The notes: a model not told the origin generated them from the sequence alone. Shown: positions 47,771 to 57,664, numbered from the stretch's first letter. The stretch: DNA of 64,000 bases from Acrocarpospora corrugata (GCF_009687845.1 NZ_BLAD01000067.1:35439-99438), one strand, 5' to 3'. Made by a program: numbers and translations.

Positions 47771-49159
47771 TCATGTCCCGATCTTGTGACGTGGGGTGAG
47801 GGACAGCGCGGCGGCCATGCAGGCGAGGGGGACCGCGGGCAGCACGTACCGGTAATCGAAGACGGCGGTGGCGACGGGGACGACGAGCAGGGTCCAGGAG
47901 AGCGCCCACGGGAGTCCCCAGCGGTCGCCGCCGCGCCGGGCGCGGGCCGCGATCGGCGGGGCCAGCGCCAGGAGCAGGACCAGGGGTCCCGGCAGGGCGG
48001 CCACGCCCTGGTAGGCGCGGAGCCAGGTCGCGTAGGGGTCGGCGAGCCGGGTCGCGATGGGGCCGCGCTCGTACTGTTCGGCGTACGTCGCGCCGACGGT
48101 GGCGACATAGCGTTCCGGCGGGGGTGGGGTGCGGGCCGGGAACTCGTAGTAGGCGTATACCTCTGGGTCTGGATATATCGGGCGGCCGGGGGTGAAGGTC
48201 CTGGCCAGCTCGGTCAGGAGTGAGGCCGCGTAGTCGACCGGCTGGCTCCTGATCGCCAGCAGCGCGAATCGCTGCGCGAGCGCGTCGGTCTCGCTGGTGA
48301 AGGTGATTCCGGGGAGCTTCACCAGCGGGGACTCCGGGTCCCAGGCGTAGAACTGCGGGGGTGGCCGCTCGCCGGGCGGTCTCGGGTCGCAGAGCGCGGC
48401 GACGTCCGGTGGCGGGCGCATCACGGCGCAGTCCGCGAAGGTCATCGTGCGGACGTACAGGAAGACGCCGTTGGAGCCGACCAGGCCGGCTCGCTGGTAG
48501 GTGGCGTAGAACCAGCCCGCGTAGGCCGCGACGGGCAGCAGAGCCCCCGCCAGCATGATCGCGACCGCCCTGAGCCCGCCGTACCGGAACAGGAAGAAGC
48601 CGAAGACGGCGATCAGCGGGAGCCCGATCGTGCGGGTGAGCGTCGCGGCGGCCAGCACCAGGCCGATGGCCAGCGCCCGCCGCCGGTCCAGCCGGCCGAT
48701 TCCGAGCCACCCGGCCAGCGTGATCAGGAACATGAACAGCGTGTCCGAGACGAGCAGATGCTCCAGTTCGACCTGGTACGCGTCCAGGAGCACGGGGGCG
48801 GCGGCCAGCGCGCCCACCCACGGCTTCCAGCGCCGGACCGCCAGGTAGACCAGCACGCCGGTGGCCACCCCGAGCGCGTGCTGGACGAACGTCACCGCCG
48901 CGAAGCTGTGCAGCGGTTCGAGCAGGCGCAGGAACATCGAATATCCGGCCGGCCGCACCAGATCCGGGCGCGGCCGCATCGCCGTCACGACATAGCTGTA
49001 GGAATCCGGAAACCACAGCGCCGGGCGGTACCCCAGCATCGCCCCCAGCCGCAGCAGCACCCCGACCGCGGCCACTCCGACGAACCACTGATGCCGCCGA
49101 AACCATGGCAGAACCTCCCGGACCTCGATTCCGGGGCTGGTTTCCGCCTGGGTTGTCAC
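47771..49159 (-). CDS. Polytopic membrane protein, GT-C/glycosyltransferase 39-like
   Basis: 462 residues from GTG 49159. About ten hydrophobic segments. An aspartate-bearing first loop (LWFPDSYSYVVTAMRP) and RPAGYSMFLRLL are the pattern of polyprenyl-phosphate-dependent mannosyl/arabinosyl transferases (GT-C). This would add a sugar from a lipid-phosphate donor on the outer face of the membrane. It is divergent from another large membrane protein across 92 bp. Confidence 0.75.
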   Translation of the reverse strand: MTTQAETSPGIEVREVLPWFRRHQWFVGVAAVGVLLRLGAMLGYRPALWFPDSYSYVVTAMRPRPDLVRPAGYSMFLRLLEPLHSFAAVTFVQHALGVATGVLVYLAVRRWKPWVGALAAAPVLLDAYQVELEHLLVSDTLFMFLITLAGWLGIGRLDRRRALAIGLVLAAATLTRTIGLPLIAVFGFFLFRYGGLRAVAIMLAGALLPVAAYAGWFYATYQRAGLVGSNGVFLYVRTMTFADCAVMRPPPDVAALCDPRPPGERPPPQFYAWDPESPLVKLPGITFTSETDALAQRFALLAIRSQPVDYAASLLTELARTFTPGRPIYPDPEVYAYYEFPARTPPPPERYVATVGATYAEQYERGPIATRLADPYATWLRAYQGVAALPGPLVLLLALAPPIAARARRGGDRWGLPWALSWTLLVVPVATAVFDYRYVLPAVPLACMAAALSLTPRHKIGT

Positions 49160-49251
49160 ACTCGCGCCTTTCGGTGGATGGCCCGATCACGGTACCCGTG
49201 CGCGCGCTGTCCGCGGCTGTCGGAGGCTGCCGTTACGCTCTCGCTATTCCG

Positions 49252-51357
49252 ATGCTCAAGGTTGATCGTTCGCACTGGCCGTCGGCGGGCAGGGTGCTCG
49301 CCGTCGGGTCGGCCCTGCCCGCGCTCGTGCTGGTCGGCTGGCTGCTGGCGGGCCTGCCGCTGGCCCTGGCGGGGTGGTTCGCGCCGGTGCCGATGCTGCT
49401 CGCGGGGGCCGCCCTCGCCACCCTGGTCGGCTGGTACGGCTTGCGCGGCCTCCCCGAGACCGTCGCCGCCACGGCCGCCCAGGTCGCCGCGATCTTCACG
49501 ATCGCTCTCGGGTCCGGCGTGTTCAACGCGATCTTCCACAGTGAGCAGCTGATCGTCCGGCGGGATCCGGCCAGCTACGCGCAGTACACGATCTGGCTGG
49601 CCACGCACGGGCGGGTGCCGATCCCCGAAGACGTGGCCGCGTTCGGCGGGGCGGATCCGGCGCTGCGCTTCGACAGCATGGGGTTCTTCGCGGCCGACGG
49701 CGTGGTGGTGCCGCAGTTCATGCCCGGCACGCCGATGCTGCACGCCGCCGGGGAGTGGCTCGGCGGGGTGGGCGGGCTGCTGCTGATGCCGGCGCTGCTG
49801 GGCGCGTTCGCGGTGCTGGTCTTCGCCGGGACGGTCGCCCGGCTGGTGGGGGCGCGGTGGGCGCCGCTGGCCGCGCTGACGTTCGCGGTGTGCCTGCCGA
49901 TCCTCTACACCTCGCGGACGACGTTCAGCGAGATCCCGTCGCTGATCCTGCTGTTCGGCGGGATGACCCTGCTGCTGGACGCGCGGTTCCGGGCGCGGAG
50001 CGGGGCCACGGGGGTGGGGTATCTGCCGGCCAGCCGGGCCGAGCAGCCGGTGGGGTCGTTGTGGAGCGCGCTGCTGGCGGGGTTGTCGTTCGGGCTGGCG
50101 CTGCTGGTGCGGATCGACGGGCTTCGCGATGTGCTGCCGGTGCTGGCGTACGGGGGGGTGCTGGTCGCGCTCGACCGGGTGTCGCGGGCATCGGATAAGC
50201 GGATATATCCGGATGGGCGGTTGGGGGTTCCGCTGCTGGTCGGGCTCGGGGTCGGCAGCGGGTGCGGGTTCGTGGCGGCGTATGTGCTGGCCCGGCCTTA
50301 TCTGGAGTATCTGTCCGGGTCGTTGCTGCCGTTGCTGGCGATCTGCGCGGTCGTCGTCGTGCTGACCGTCGCCGGTGCGGCCGTCGCGCCCAAGATCCGG
50401 TGGCGGCCGGTGCGGCGGGTGCCCGAACTCGCGGCGGCGCTGGTCGGGCTGACCCTGCTCGCGTTCGCGGTCCGGCCCTGGGTGCAGACCGTGCGGCGCA
50501 CCCCGACGACGCCCGAGGACGAGCTCACCGCGCAGTTCATCGAAGCCACCCAGCTCGCCAACGGCCTGCCGATCGACCGGACCCGGCTCTACTACGAGGA
50601 CTCGCTGTACTGGGTGATTTGGTACGTCGGGGTGCCCGTGGTGGTGCTGGCGACGCTGGCGGCAGCCGTACACGCCCAGCGGCTGGCCCGGGGGCGGGGC
50701 TTCGCCTGGCTGCTGCCGCTGGCCGTCATCGGCTGGACCACGGTGACCACGCTCTACCGGCCCGCGATCACCCCCGACCACCCGTTCGCGTCCCGCCGCC
50801 TGGTGCCGATCGTCCTGCCCGGCCTGATCCTGCTCGCCGTCTGGGGGCTGCGCTGGGCCCGCGACCGAGCGCGCCGCTCCGGCTACGACTCCCGGCTGCT
50901 GCTCGCCGCCGGGATGGCCCTGGTCGTGGCCCCCGCCGCGGTCACCTCGTTCGGCACCGCGTTCACCTCCATCGAACGCGGCGAGGCCGCCGCCGTCGCC
51001 GGCCTCTGCGAGGCGATCCCCGCCAACGCCGCCGTCCTGATCGTGGAACGCGTGACCGGCGACCGCTTCACCCAGCTCGTGCGCGGCCAGTGTGGCCACC
51101 CCACCGCCCGGGTCGCCACCCCCGACGGACTGGACGTCCCCTTCGGAACCGACGTGCGCCGCCTGATCGCCGCCGTCCGCGCCACCGGCCGCGTCCCCGT
51201 CCTGCTGGCCGCCGACCCCGAGCAGCTCACCTCGTACGGCCCGCCCGCCCATGTCCTGACTCTCAGGACGCGTCAGGACGAACGCTCCTTGATCAGCCCT
51301 CCTGACGGCACCTGGACCCTCATCGTGAACGTCTGGATGTCCATTCCGGATCGCTGA
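49252..51357 (+). CDS. Large polytopic membrane protein, possible GT-C glycosyltransferase
   Basis: 701 residues from ATG 49252 (MLKVDRSHWPSAG). At least ten membrane helices. An outside loop after the second or third helix carries VRRDPASYAQYTIWLA, an Asp-rich position consistent with GT-C activity, and a soluble C-terminal ~120 residues follow. It might transfer a sugar from a polyprenyl phosphate. The next gene encodes a DPM-like enzyme that makes such donors, 42 bp downstream, supporting joint action. Confidence 0.7.
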   Translation: MLKVDRSHWPSAGRVLAVGSALPALVLVGWLLAGLPLALAGWFAPVPMLLAGAALATLVGWYGLRGLPETVAATAAQVAAIFTIALGSGVFNAIFHSEQLIVRRDPASYAQYTIWLATHGRVPIPEDVAAFGGADPALRFDSMGFFAADGVVVPQFMPGTPMLHAAGEWLGGVGGLLLMPALLGAFAVLVFAGTVARLVGARWAPLAALTFAVCLPILYTSRTTFSEIPSLILLFGGMTLLLDARFRARSGATGVGYLPASRAEQPVGSLWSALLAGLSFGLALLVRIDGLRDVLPVLAYGGVLVALDRVSRASDKRIYPDGRLGVPLLVGLGVGSGCGFVAAYVLARPYLEYLSGSLLPLLAICAVVVVLTVAGAAVAPKIRWRPVRRVPELAAALVGLTLLAFAVRPWVQTVRRTPTTPEDELTAQFIEATQLANGLPIDRTRLYYEDSLYWVIWYVGVPVVVLATLAAAVHAQRLARGRGFAWLLPLAVIGWTTVTTLYRPAITPDHPFASRRLVPIVLPGLILLAVWGLRWARDRARRSGYDSRLLLAAGMALVVAPAAVTSFGTAFTSIERGEAAAVAGLCEAIPANAAVLIVERVTGDRFTQLVRGQCGHPTARVATPDGLDVPFGTDVRRLIAAVRATGRVPVLLAADPEQLTSYGPPAHVLTLRTRQDERSLISPPDGTWTLIVNVWMSIPDR

Positions 51358-51399
51358 TGTGGGATCGCCGATCGGCTGGGCAGAGTACCCTCGACCGTC

Positions 51400-52323
51400 G
51401 TGAGCATGCCCCTTGAGAGCGGAAGCGCTGTGGAAGCCAACCCCTACGTGACGATCGTGCTGCCGTGCTACAACGAGCAGGATCACGTCATCGACGAGGT
51501 CGAGCGTATCTGCGCGGCCATGGACGCGAGTGGCTACAGCTACGAGCTGCTCGCGGTGGACGACTGCTCGGCGGACGAGACGTTGCTGCGGCTGCGTGAG
51601 GCCGCGCCGCGCTTCCCCCACATGCGGATCAAGGCGTTCCACCGGAACGGCGGGTCGGGGACGGTCCGGCGGATCGGGTCGCAGGAGGCGCGCGGCGAGA
51701 TCGTCGTGTGGACCGACGCGGACATGACCTATCCGAACGAGCGCATTCCCGAGCTGGTCCAGATCCTGGAGAAGGATCAGACGATCGACCAGGTGGTGGG
51801 GGCGCGGACCTCGGAGGAGGGGTCGCACAAGCTGCTGCGGGTGCCGGCCAAGTGGGTCATCAGGAAGGTGGCCGAGCGGCTGGCGGGGCAGAAGATCCCG
51901 GATCTGAACTCGGGGCTGCGGGCGTTCCGTAAGTCGGTGGCCCGGCCGTATCTGCGGCTGCTGCCGCCGGGGTTCTCGTGCGTGACGACGATCACGCTGG
52001 CCTTCCTTTCGAACCAGCACGATGTGTACTACCTGCCGATCGACTACGCGAAGCGGGCGGGGAAGTCCAAGTTCAGCTTCTTCTCCGACGCGTATCGGTA
52101 CATTCTGCAGGTGCTGCGGATGATCATGTATTTCAATCCGCTCAAGGTGCTGATGCCGCCCGCGCTGTGGCTGGTCGGGATCGGGGTGGTCAAGGGCGGG
52201 TACGACGTGGTCAGGCACGGGTTCTACCTGACCAGCAACACGATCGTGATCTTCCTGTCCGGCATGCTGATCGGGTCGGTGGCGTTGCTGGCGGACCTGA
52301 TCGTGAGGTCCAGGGCCGAATGA
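51400..52323 (+). CDS. Family 2 glycosyltransferase, polyprenyl-phosphate sugar synthase-like (DPM type)
   Basis: 307 residues from GTG 51400. VTIVLPCYNEQDHV, AVDDCSADET and VWTDADMTYP give the GT2 core; the last is the DxD motif in the DPM style. LNSGLRAFRK and SKFSFFSDAYRYI are also typical. Two C-terminal membrane helices follow. It would load a sugar onto polyprenyl phosphate to serve the GT-C proteins alongside. It overlaps the next gene by 4 nt (ATGA). Confidence 0.88.
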   Translation: MSMPLESGSAVEANPYVTIVLPCYNEQDHVIDEVERICAAMDASGYSYELLAVDDCSADETLLRLREAAPRFPHMRIKAFHRNGGSGTVRRIGSQEARGEIVVWTDADMTYPNERIPELVQILEKDQTIDQVVGARTSEEGSHKLLRVPAKWVIRKVAERLAGQKIPDLNSGLRAFRKSVARPYLRLLPPGFSCVTTITLAFLSNQHDVYYLPIDYAKRAGKSKFSFFSDAYRYILQVLRMIMYFNPLKVLMPPALWLVGIGVVKGGYDVVRHGFYLTSNTIVIFLSGMLIGSVALLADLIVRSRAE

Positions 52324-53393
52324 GGGTGGTGATCGTCGGGCCCACCTATCCGTACAAGGGGGGTGGGGCGCAGCACACCACCGAGCTGGCCCGGCGGCTG
52401 AGCGCGGCGGGGCACGAGGTGGTGCTGGAGTCGTGGAAGGCGCAGTATCCGGCGTTTCTGTATCCGGGGCAGCAGACGATCGACGTGCCGGAGGGTGAGC
52501 CGTTCCCGGCCACCAACCGCGTCCTGGACTGGCGGCGGCCGGATGGCTGGGTGCGGAGGGGGCGGCGGTTCCGGGATGCCGACCTGGTCGTTCTCGTGCT
52601 GCTGAGTCCGGTGCAGGTTCCGCCTTATCTCGGCATTCTGTCCGGGTTGCGGCGTCGCGCGCGGGTTGTCGCGCTGTGTCACAACGTGCTGCCGCATGAG
52701 GGCAAGCCCTACGATCGGCCGCTGGTCCGGGCGTTGCTGCGGCGGGTGGATTCGGTGCTGGTGCACTCCGAGCAGCAGGCGGAGCTCGCCCGGGGGCTGA
52801 CCGATCGGCCGGTCCGGGTGGCCGTGATGGCGCCGCATCTGCCGGTCGGCGTGGCGGCGAAGGCCGTCGCGGGGGAGCCGTTCCGGCGGTTGTTGTTCTT
52901 CGGGATCGTCCGGCCGTACAAGGGGCTGGATCTGCTGCTGCGGGCGCTGGCCCGGACGCCGGACGTCGCGCTCACGGTGGCGGGGGAGTTCTGGGGCGGG
53001 CAGGACGCGACCCGGGCGCTGATCGACGAGCTGGGGCTGGCGGAGCGGGTGGAGCTGCGGCCGGGGTACGTGGCCGAGGCGGAGGTGCCGGAGTTGTTCG
53101 GGCGGGCGGACGCGCTGGTGCTGCCCTATCGTTCGGCCACCGCGTCGCAGAATGTGTGGCTTGGGCACGAGCATGGTGTTCCGGTCATCGCCACCCGGGT
53201 AGGGGCGTTGCCCGACAATGTCACCGACGACGTGGACGGGCTGCTGGTCGAGCCGGGTTCGGTGGACGCGCTGGCGGAGGCGCTGCGGCGGTTCTACCAG
53301 CCGGGGACGCCGGAGCGGCTGCGGGCCGGGGTGAAGGCCGTGGATCCCGAGCCGTACTGGGCGGGGTACTTGAGCCCGCTGCTGGCTGAGTAG
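52320..53393 (+). CDS. Family 4 (GT-B) glycosyltransferase
   Basis: 357 residues from ATG 52320. MRVVIVGPTYPYKGGGAQH is the N-terminal Gly-rich acceptor side, with HNVLPHEGKPYD. The donor half has FGIVRPYKGLDLL, VAGEFWGGQ, and QNVWLGHEHGVPVIATRVG, with the E-x7-type donor motif altered (ASQNVWLGHEHG). It starts within the stop of the DPM-like gene, and its own stop overlaps the methyltransferase start, so the three are one coupled unit. Confidence 0.88.
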   Translation: MRVVIVGPTYPYKGGGAQHTTELARRLSAAGHEVVLESWKAQYPAFLYPGQQTIDVPEGEPFPATNRVLDWRRPDGWVRRGRRFRDADLVVLVLLSPVQVPPYLGILSGLRRRARVVALCHNVLPHEGKPYDRPLVRALLRRVDSVLVHSEQQAELARGLTDRPVRVAVMAPHLPVGVAAKAVAGEPFRRLLFFGIVRPYKGLDLLLRALARTPDVALTVAGEFWGGQDATRALIDELGLAERVELRPGYVAEAEVPELFGRADALVLPYRSATASQNVWLGHEHGVPVIATRVGALPDNVTDDVDGLLVEPGSVDALAEALRRFYQPGTPERLRAGVKAVDPEPYWAGYLSPLLAE

Positions 53394-54274
53394 TGTTGAT
53401 CCGTCGATCGGCGAGGAGTGGGGGACGGCCCGTGGGCAGGGAACGCGCCGCGCAGCTGGAGTACTCCGAGTTCCAGTCGGCGATGCTGGACGAGGCGAAG
53501 CGGCGGCGGAAAGCCGCCAAGATCATCGCGGTGCTCGGGCACTTTCTCGGGCGGTCCGGGGCCGAGCCGCTGGCCGGGCTGACCGTGGGCGACGTCGGGT
53601 GTTCCGCCGGGTTCATCGCGGATGAGCTGGCCGAGGCCGGCGCGCGGCGGACGTTCGGGATCGACATCGACGTGCCGGGGCTGCGGAAGGCGTCCGAGCG
53701 GTTCGGGAAGCGGGTCACGTTCGTGTGCGCGGACGGCGGGGCGCTGCCGTTCCCGGACGGATCCGTGGACGTGCTGGTCTTCAACCATATTTACGAACAT
53801 GTCGTGGATCCGGATGCGGTGATCCGGGACATGCACCGGGTGCTGGCCGACGACGGGGTGCTCTATCTCGGGCTGGGCAACCGGCTGGGGATCATGGAAC
53901 CGCACTACAAGCTGCCGTTCCTGTCCTATCTGCCGCCCGGACCGGCGGATCGGTATGTCCGGGCGTTCGGCCGGGCCGACCATTACTACGAGCGGTTCAG
54001 GACCAGGGGCGGTCTGCGGCGGATGCTGCGCGACTTCCACGTCTGGGACTACACGTTCCCGGTGCTCGCCTCGCCGGAGCGGTTCGCCGGCGGCGAGCTG
54101 TTCCCCGGCGCGGTCGGGCGGGTCGCCAAGGCCACGCTGGAGAAGACGCCGCGTCCGGTGCTGACGGGACTCCTCCCGGTCGTGCCGACCTATCTGTGGG
54201 TGGCCACCAAGACGCCGCGGCGACCGCTGGGACCGGTTCTGCCGCAGCCGCCGGAGGCGGTCCGGCCCCGGTGA
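53393..54274 (+). CDS. Class I SAM-dependent methyltransferase
   Basis: 293 residues from GTG 53393 (1-nt overlap with the previous stop); a GTG at 53432 would also fit. TVGDVGCSAGFIADEL is the SAM-binding motif I, FGIDIDVPGL motif II, and VLVFNHIYEHVVDPDAV the post-motif. It probably methylates a sugar or lipid-linked glycan, given its glycosyltransferase neighbours, but the acceptor cannot be read from sequence. Confidence 0.86.
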   Translation: MLIRRSARSGGRPVGRERAAQLEYSEFQSAMLDEAKRRRKAAKIIAVLGHFLGRSGAEPLAGLTVGDVGCSAGFIADELAEAGARRTFGIDIDVPGLRKASERFGKRVTFVCADGGALPFPDGSVDVLVFNHIYEHVVDPDAVIRDMHRVLADDGVLYLGLGNRLGIMEPHYKLPFLSYLPPGPADRYVRAFGRADHYYERFRTRGGLRRMLRDFHVWDYTFPVLASPERFAGGELFPGAVGRVAKATLEKTPRPVLTGLLPVVPTYLWVATKTPRRPLGPVLPQPPEAVRPR

Positions 54275-55197
54275 GCCTGAAAGGTCTGCTCCGGGTCGGG
54301 TTCCTGCTGGTCGCGCTCGGGTTCGGGATCTGGGCCGTGGCCGGGCAGTGGGACCAGGTGTCGGCCGGGCTGGCCCGGCTGTCCTGGGCGGCGCTGGCCG
54401 GGTCGTTCGTGGCGGTGCTCGGGGCGCTGTTCGCGGGCATGCTGATGTGGCGGGCGCTCCTGGCCGACCTCGGCTCACCCCTGCGGATCACCGACGCGGC
54501 GAAGATCCTCTTCGTCGGGCAGCTGGGCAAGTACATCCCCGGATCGGTCTGGCCGATGATCGCCCAGATGGAGATGGGCCGCGACCACGGCATCCCCCGG
54601 GAACGCAGCGCCGCCGCCTTCTTCCTGACCTATCCGATCTATCTGGCCAGCGGGCTCTTCCTGGCGGCCGGCACACTCCCCGTCTTCGCCGGCGAGTCCG
54701 TCGCCGAGTACGCCTGGCTGCTGCTCCTGCTCCCCGTGCTGATCGCCGGACTCCACCCCGCGGTCGTCAACGGCGCGCTCAACCTCGGCCTGCGGCTGCT
54801 CCGCAGGCCGCCGCTGGAACGGCCGCTCAGCCGCCGCGGCGTGCTCACCTCGGTCGGCTGGGCCTTCGCCGGCTGGGCCGCGTACGGCGTGCACCTGGCC
54901 CTGATCGTCCACGGCCTGGGCGCCCAAGGACCACGCGCGGTCGTCCTCAGCTTCGGCGCGTTCGCGCTCGCCTGGAGCCTCGGCTTTCTGTTCGTCATCG
55001 CCCCGGCCGGAGCCGGCGTCCGCGAGATCGCCATGATCGCCGCCCTCGCCCCCGTGCTGGACCGGGGTTCGGCCATCGCCGCCGCCCTGGTCTCCCGGGT
55101 GGTCGTCTCGCTGGGAGATCTGGTGTGCGCCGCCGCCGGATGGACCGCCCGAAATCGCCGCCCCGCCAGCGCAAATGTCGATAAATCCGTGGAATAG
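54271..55197 (+). CDS. Flippase-like integral membrane protein (LPG synthase TM / UPF0104 family)
   Basis: 308 residues from GTG 54271 (GTGA overlap). About eight membrane helices. FVGQLGKYIPGSVWPMIAQ with its Lys-Tyr-Pro-Gly core is the family hallmark, and VIAPAGAGVREI is the second conserved motif (usually P-G-G-x-G-xxE). Relatives include AglD-like proteins and the membrane domain of MprF, and the family is linked to moving or modifying lipid-linked glycans. It is the last gene of the 51400-55197 unit. Confidence 0.87.
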   Translation: MSLKGLLRVGFLLVALGFGIWAVAGQWDQVSAGLARLSWAALAGSFVAVLGALFAGMLMWRALLADLGSPLRITDAAKILFVGQLGKYIPGSVWPMIAQMEMGRDHGIPRERSAAAFFLTYPIYLASGLFLAAGTLPVFAGESVAEYAWLLLLLPVLIAGLHPAVVNGALNLGLRLLRRPPLERPLSRRGVLTSVGWAFAGWAAYGVHLALIVHGLGAQGPRAVVLSFGAFALAWSLGFLFVIAPAGAGVREIAMIAALAPVLDRGSAIAAALVSRVVVSLGDLVCAAAGWTARNRRPASANVDKSVE

Positions 55198-55417
55198 CCA
55201 CGGAATCCGTATCTGAGCGGTATCTGGCCATGTGATTTCGCTCACGTTCCGTCGATCCGCGTCTTAGAGTTGCGATGGAAGGGCGAGGGGGATCGGGGAT
55301 TGCGCTCACAAGGCGCCGCCACCCGGCTGTCGCGGGGGATCTCCCACGCAAAGCGACAAAGCGCGCTTCGTCCGGTTCGAGGGTCCGGGCGGGTCGCGGT
55401 GAGGGGAGCGATCCTTC

Positions 55418-56551
55418 GTGAAACCCCGTGTGCTCGTCGACGCGGCGGCTGTCCCCGCCGACCGAGGCGCCCTGATCAGATACGTTGACGGACTACTCGC
55501 CGCGCTGACCCAGGCCGGCGCCGATCTCGCCGTGGTGTGCCAGCGCTCCGACGCCGAGCGATACCGGCGGATGGCCCCATCCGCGCGGATCCTCCCCGGC
55601 CCACCCGCGATCACCAACCGGGGGGCCCGGCTCGTCTGGGAGCAGACCGGGGTGCCGGTGCTCGCCCGGCAGGCCGGCGCGCAGGTGATCCACGCCCCCT
55701 CCTATTCGATCCCGATCCGGGCCGGGCTGCCGACCGTGGTCACCGTGCACGACGTGACCTGGTTCACCGAGCCGGAATGCCAGGGCACGGCGAAGGCGTC
55801 CTACTTCCGGTCCGCCACCCGTACGGCGGTGCGGGGGGCGAATCGGGTGATCGTGCCGTCGAAGGCGACCCGGGATGAGCTGATCCGGGTGCTGGGGGCG
55901 GATCCGACCCGGATCGACGTGGCGTATCACGGGGTCGATCCTGAGCTGTTCCATCGGCCGAGTGAGGCCGAGGTGCGGCGGGTGTCGGACCGGCTGGGGC
56001 TGCACGGGTATCCGTACGTGGCCTCGCTGGGGACGTTGGAGCCGCGGAAGAACGTGGCGAATCTGGTGCGGGGGTTCGCGAAAGCCGTACAGGATCTGGA
56101 TTCGCCGCCCGCGCTGGTGCTGGCCGGGGGGCTGATCGAGTCCTCCGACGCGGATGTGGACGCGGCCGTGCGGGAGTTGCCGTCGGGAGTGCGGGTGGTG
56201 CGGACCGGGTATCTGCCCTTCTCCGACCTGGCCGGGTTCTACGGCGGCGCGCTGGTGGCGGCGTTTCCTTCGCTGGTGGAAGGGTTCGGGATGCCGGTGC
56301 TGGAGGCGATGGCCTGCGGCGCGGCCGTGCTGACCACGCGGCGGACCTCGCTGCCCGAGGTCGGCGGGGACGCGGTCGCCTATACCGAGCCGGACGCGAC
56401 CAGCATCGCGACCGCGCTGCGCGCGCTGCTCGACTCGCCCGAGCGCAGAACGGCGCTCGGAGCGGCGGGTTCGGCCAGGTCACGCGAGTTCACCTGGGCG
56501 GCTTCCGCGGAAGCGCATCTGGTGTCATACCAACGGGCACTGGAGTGTTGA
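55418..56551 (+). CDS. Family 4 (GT-B) glycosyltransferase, mannosyltransferase-like
   Basis: 377 residues. It opens MKPRVLVDAAAVPADRGAL. The donor-binding half shows VASLGTLEPRKNVANLV, PSLVEGFGMPVLEAMACGAAVLTT (the EGFGMPVLE run is the E-x7-E motif) and FTWAASAEAH. Sequence style is that of actinobacterial mannosyltransferases of the GT4 family. It lies 15 bp upstream of a GDP-mannose pyrophosphorylase-like gene, which supports mannose as donor. Confidence 0.88.
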   Translation: MKPRVLVDAAAVPADRGALIRYVDGLLAALTQAGADLAVVCQRSDAERYRRMAPSARILPGPPAITNRGARLVWEQTGVPVLARQAGAQVIHAPSYSIPIRAGLPTVVTVHDVTWFTEPECQGTAKASYFRSATRTAVRGANRVIVPSKATRDELIRVLGADPTRIDVAYHGVDPELFHRPSEAEVRRVSDRLGLHGYPYVASLGTLEPRKNVANLVRGFAKAVQDLDSPPALVLAGGLIESSDADVDAAVRELPSGVRVVRTGYLPFSDLAGFYGGALVAAFPSLVEGFGMPVLEAMACGAAVLTTRRTSLPEVGGDAVAYTEPDATSIATALRALLDSPERRTALGAAGSARSREFTWAASAEAHLVSYQRALEC

Positions 56552-56566
56552 GCTAACCTCACCCCT

Positions 56567-57664
56567 GTGACGGACAGTTCTTTGCCCGCGCCTCTTGAGG
56601 CGATTTTGTTGGTCGGCGGGCGGGGTACCCGGCTGAGGCCGTTGACGCTGGTCACGCCGAAGCCGCTACTGCCGACGGCCGGAGTGCCGTTCCTGGCCCA
56701 TCAGCTGGCCCGGGCGCGGGCGTTCGGGGTGCGGCGGATCGTGTTCGCCACCGCCTACCGGGCGGCCATGTTCGCGGACGCGTTCGGTGACGGCTCGGCC
56801 TTCGACCTGGAGATCGAGTACGTCACCGAGGACACGCCGCTCGGGACCGGGGGCGCGATCAGGAACGCGGCGCGGGCGCTGACCTGCCCGCCGGACGCGC
56901 CGGTGCTCGTGCTCAACGGCGACATCCTGTCCGGCCACGACATCCGCGCCCAGATCGACCTGCACCTGTCCGGCGACGCCGCCGTCACCTTGCACCTCAC
57001 CGAGGTCGAGGACGCCTCCCGGTTCGGCTGCGTCCCCATCGACGAGGACGGCCGGGTGCTCGCCTTCCTGGAGAAGACCCCGAACCCGGTCACCAACCGG
57101 ATCAACGCCGGCTGCTACGTCTTCCGCCGCTCCGTGATCGACTCCATCCCGCCGGACCAGGTCGTCTCGGTGGAACGCGAGACCTTCCCCACCCTGATCG
57201 AATCCGGTGACCGCGTCCTGGGCTTCGCCGACTCGACCTACTGGCTCGACGTCGGCACCCCCGCCGCCTTCATCCAGGGCTCCAGCGACCTGGTCCGCGG
57301 CGCACTCGCGTCCCCCGCGCTCCCCGGCTCTCCCGGCGACTCCCTCCTGCTCCCCGGCGCGATCGTCTCCCCCGAAGCCAAACTCACCGGCGGCACCGTG
57401 GTCGGCACCGGCGCCACCATCGGGGCAGGCGCTTTAATCCGCGGCAGCGTCATCGCCGACGGCGCCACCATCGCCCCCGGCGTCATCATCACCAGCTCCG
57501 TCATCGGCGCCCACGCCACCATCGCCGCAGGCAACGTCCTCCGCGACGCCATCATCGGCGACAACGCCAACATCGGCCCCAACAACGAACTCACCTCAGG
57601 CGCGCGGATCTGGCCGGGAATCACCCTCCCGGAAGCAGCCATTCGCTTCTCCAGCGACGCCTGA
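56567..57664 (+). CDS. NDP-sugar pyrophosphorylase, mannose-1-phosphate guanylyltransferase-like
   Basis: 365 residues. LVGGRGTRLRPLTLVTPKPLL is the nucleotidyltransferase signature, VLNGDILSGHD the metal motif, and YWLDVGTP the sugar-phosphate-binding motif. The C-terminal ~100 residues are hexapeptide repeats of a left-handed beta-helix (VVGTGATIGAGALI, SVIADGATIAPG, IIGDNANIGPN). It makes GDP-mannose or a related NDP-sugar, feeding the neighbouring glycosyltransferases. It is followed by a 116-bp gap, then DNA-repair and cofactor genes, so the envelope region ends here. Confidence 0.9.
   Translation: MTDSSLPAPLEAILLVGGRGTRLRPLTLVTPKPLLPTAGVPFLAHQLARARAFGVRRIVFATAYRAAMFADAFGDGSAFDLEIEYVTEDTPLGTGGAIRNAARALTCPPDAPVLVLNGDILSGHDIRAQIDLHLSGDAAVTLHLTEVEDASRFGCVPIDEDGRVLAFLEKTPNPVTNRINAGCYVFRRSVIDSIPPDQVVSVERETFPTLIESGDRVLGFADSTYWLDVGTPAAFIQGSSDLVRGALASPALPGSPGDSLLLPGAIVSPEAKLTGGTVVGTGATIGAGALIRGSVIADGATIAPGVIITSSVIGAHATIAAGNVLRDAIIGDNANIGPNNELTSGARIWPGITLPEAAIRFSSDA

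Noticed and set aside
49156..52218. 1020-codon open frame on the minus strand
   Set aside because: It is antisense to two well-supported genes, with Pro/Arg/Gln-rich sequence and no motifs.
55198..55417. tRNA or small RNA gene
   Set aside because: GGTTCGAGGGTC resembles a T-arm, but no cloverleaf with acceptor and anticodon stems could be formed.
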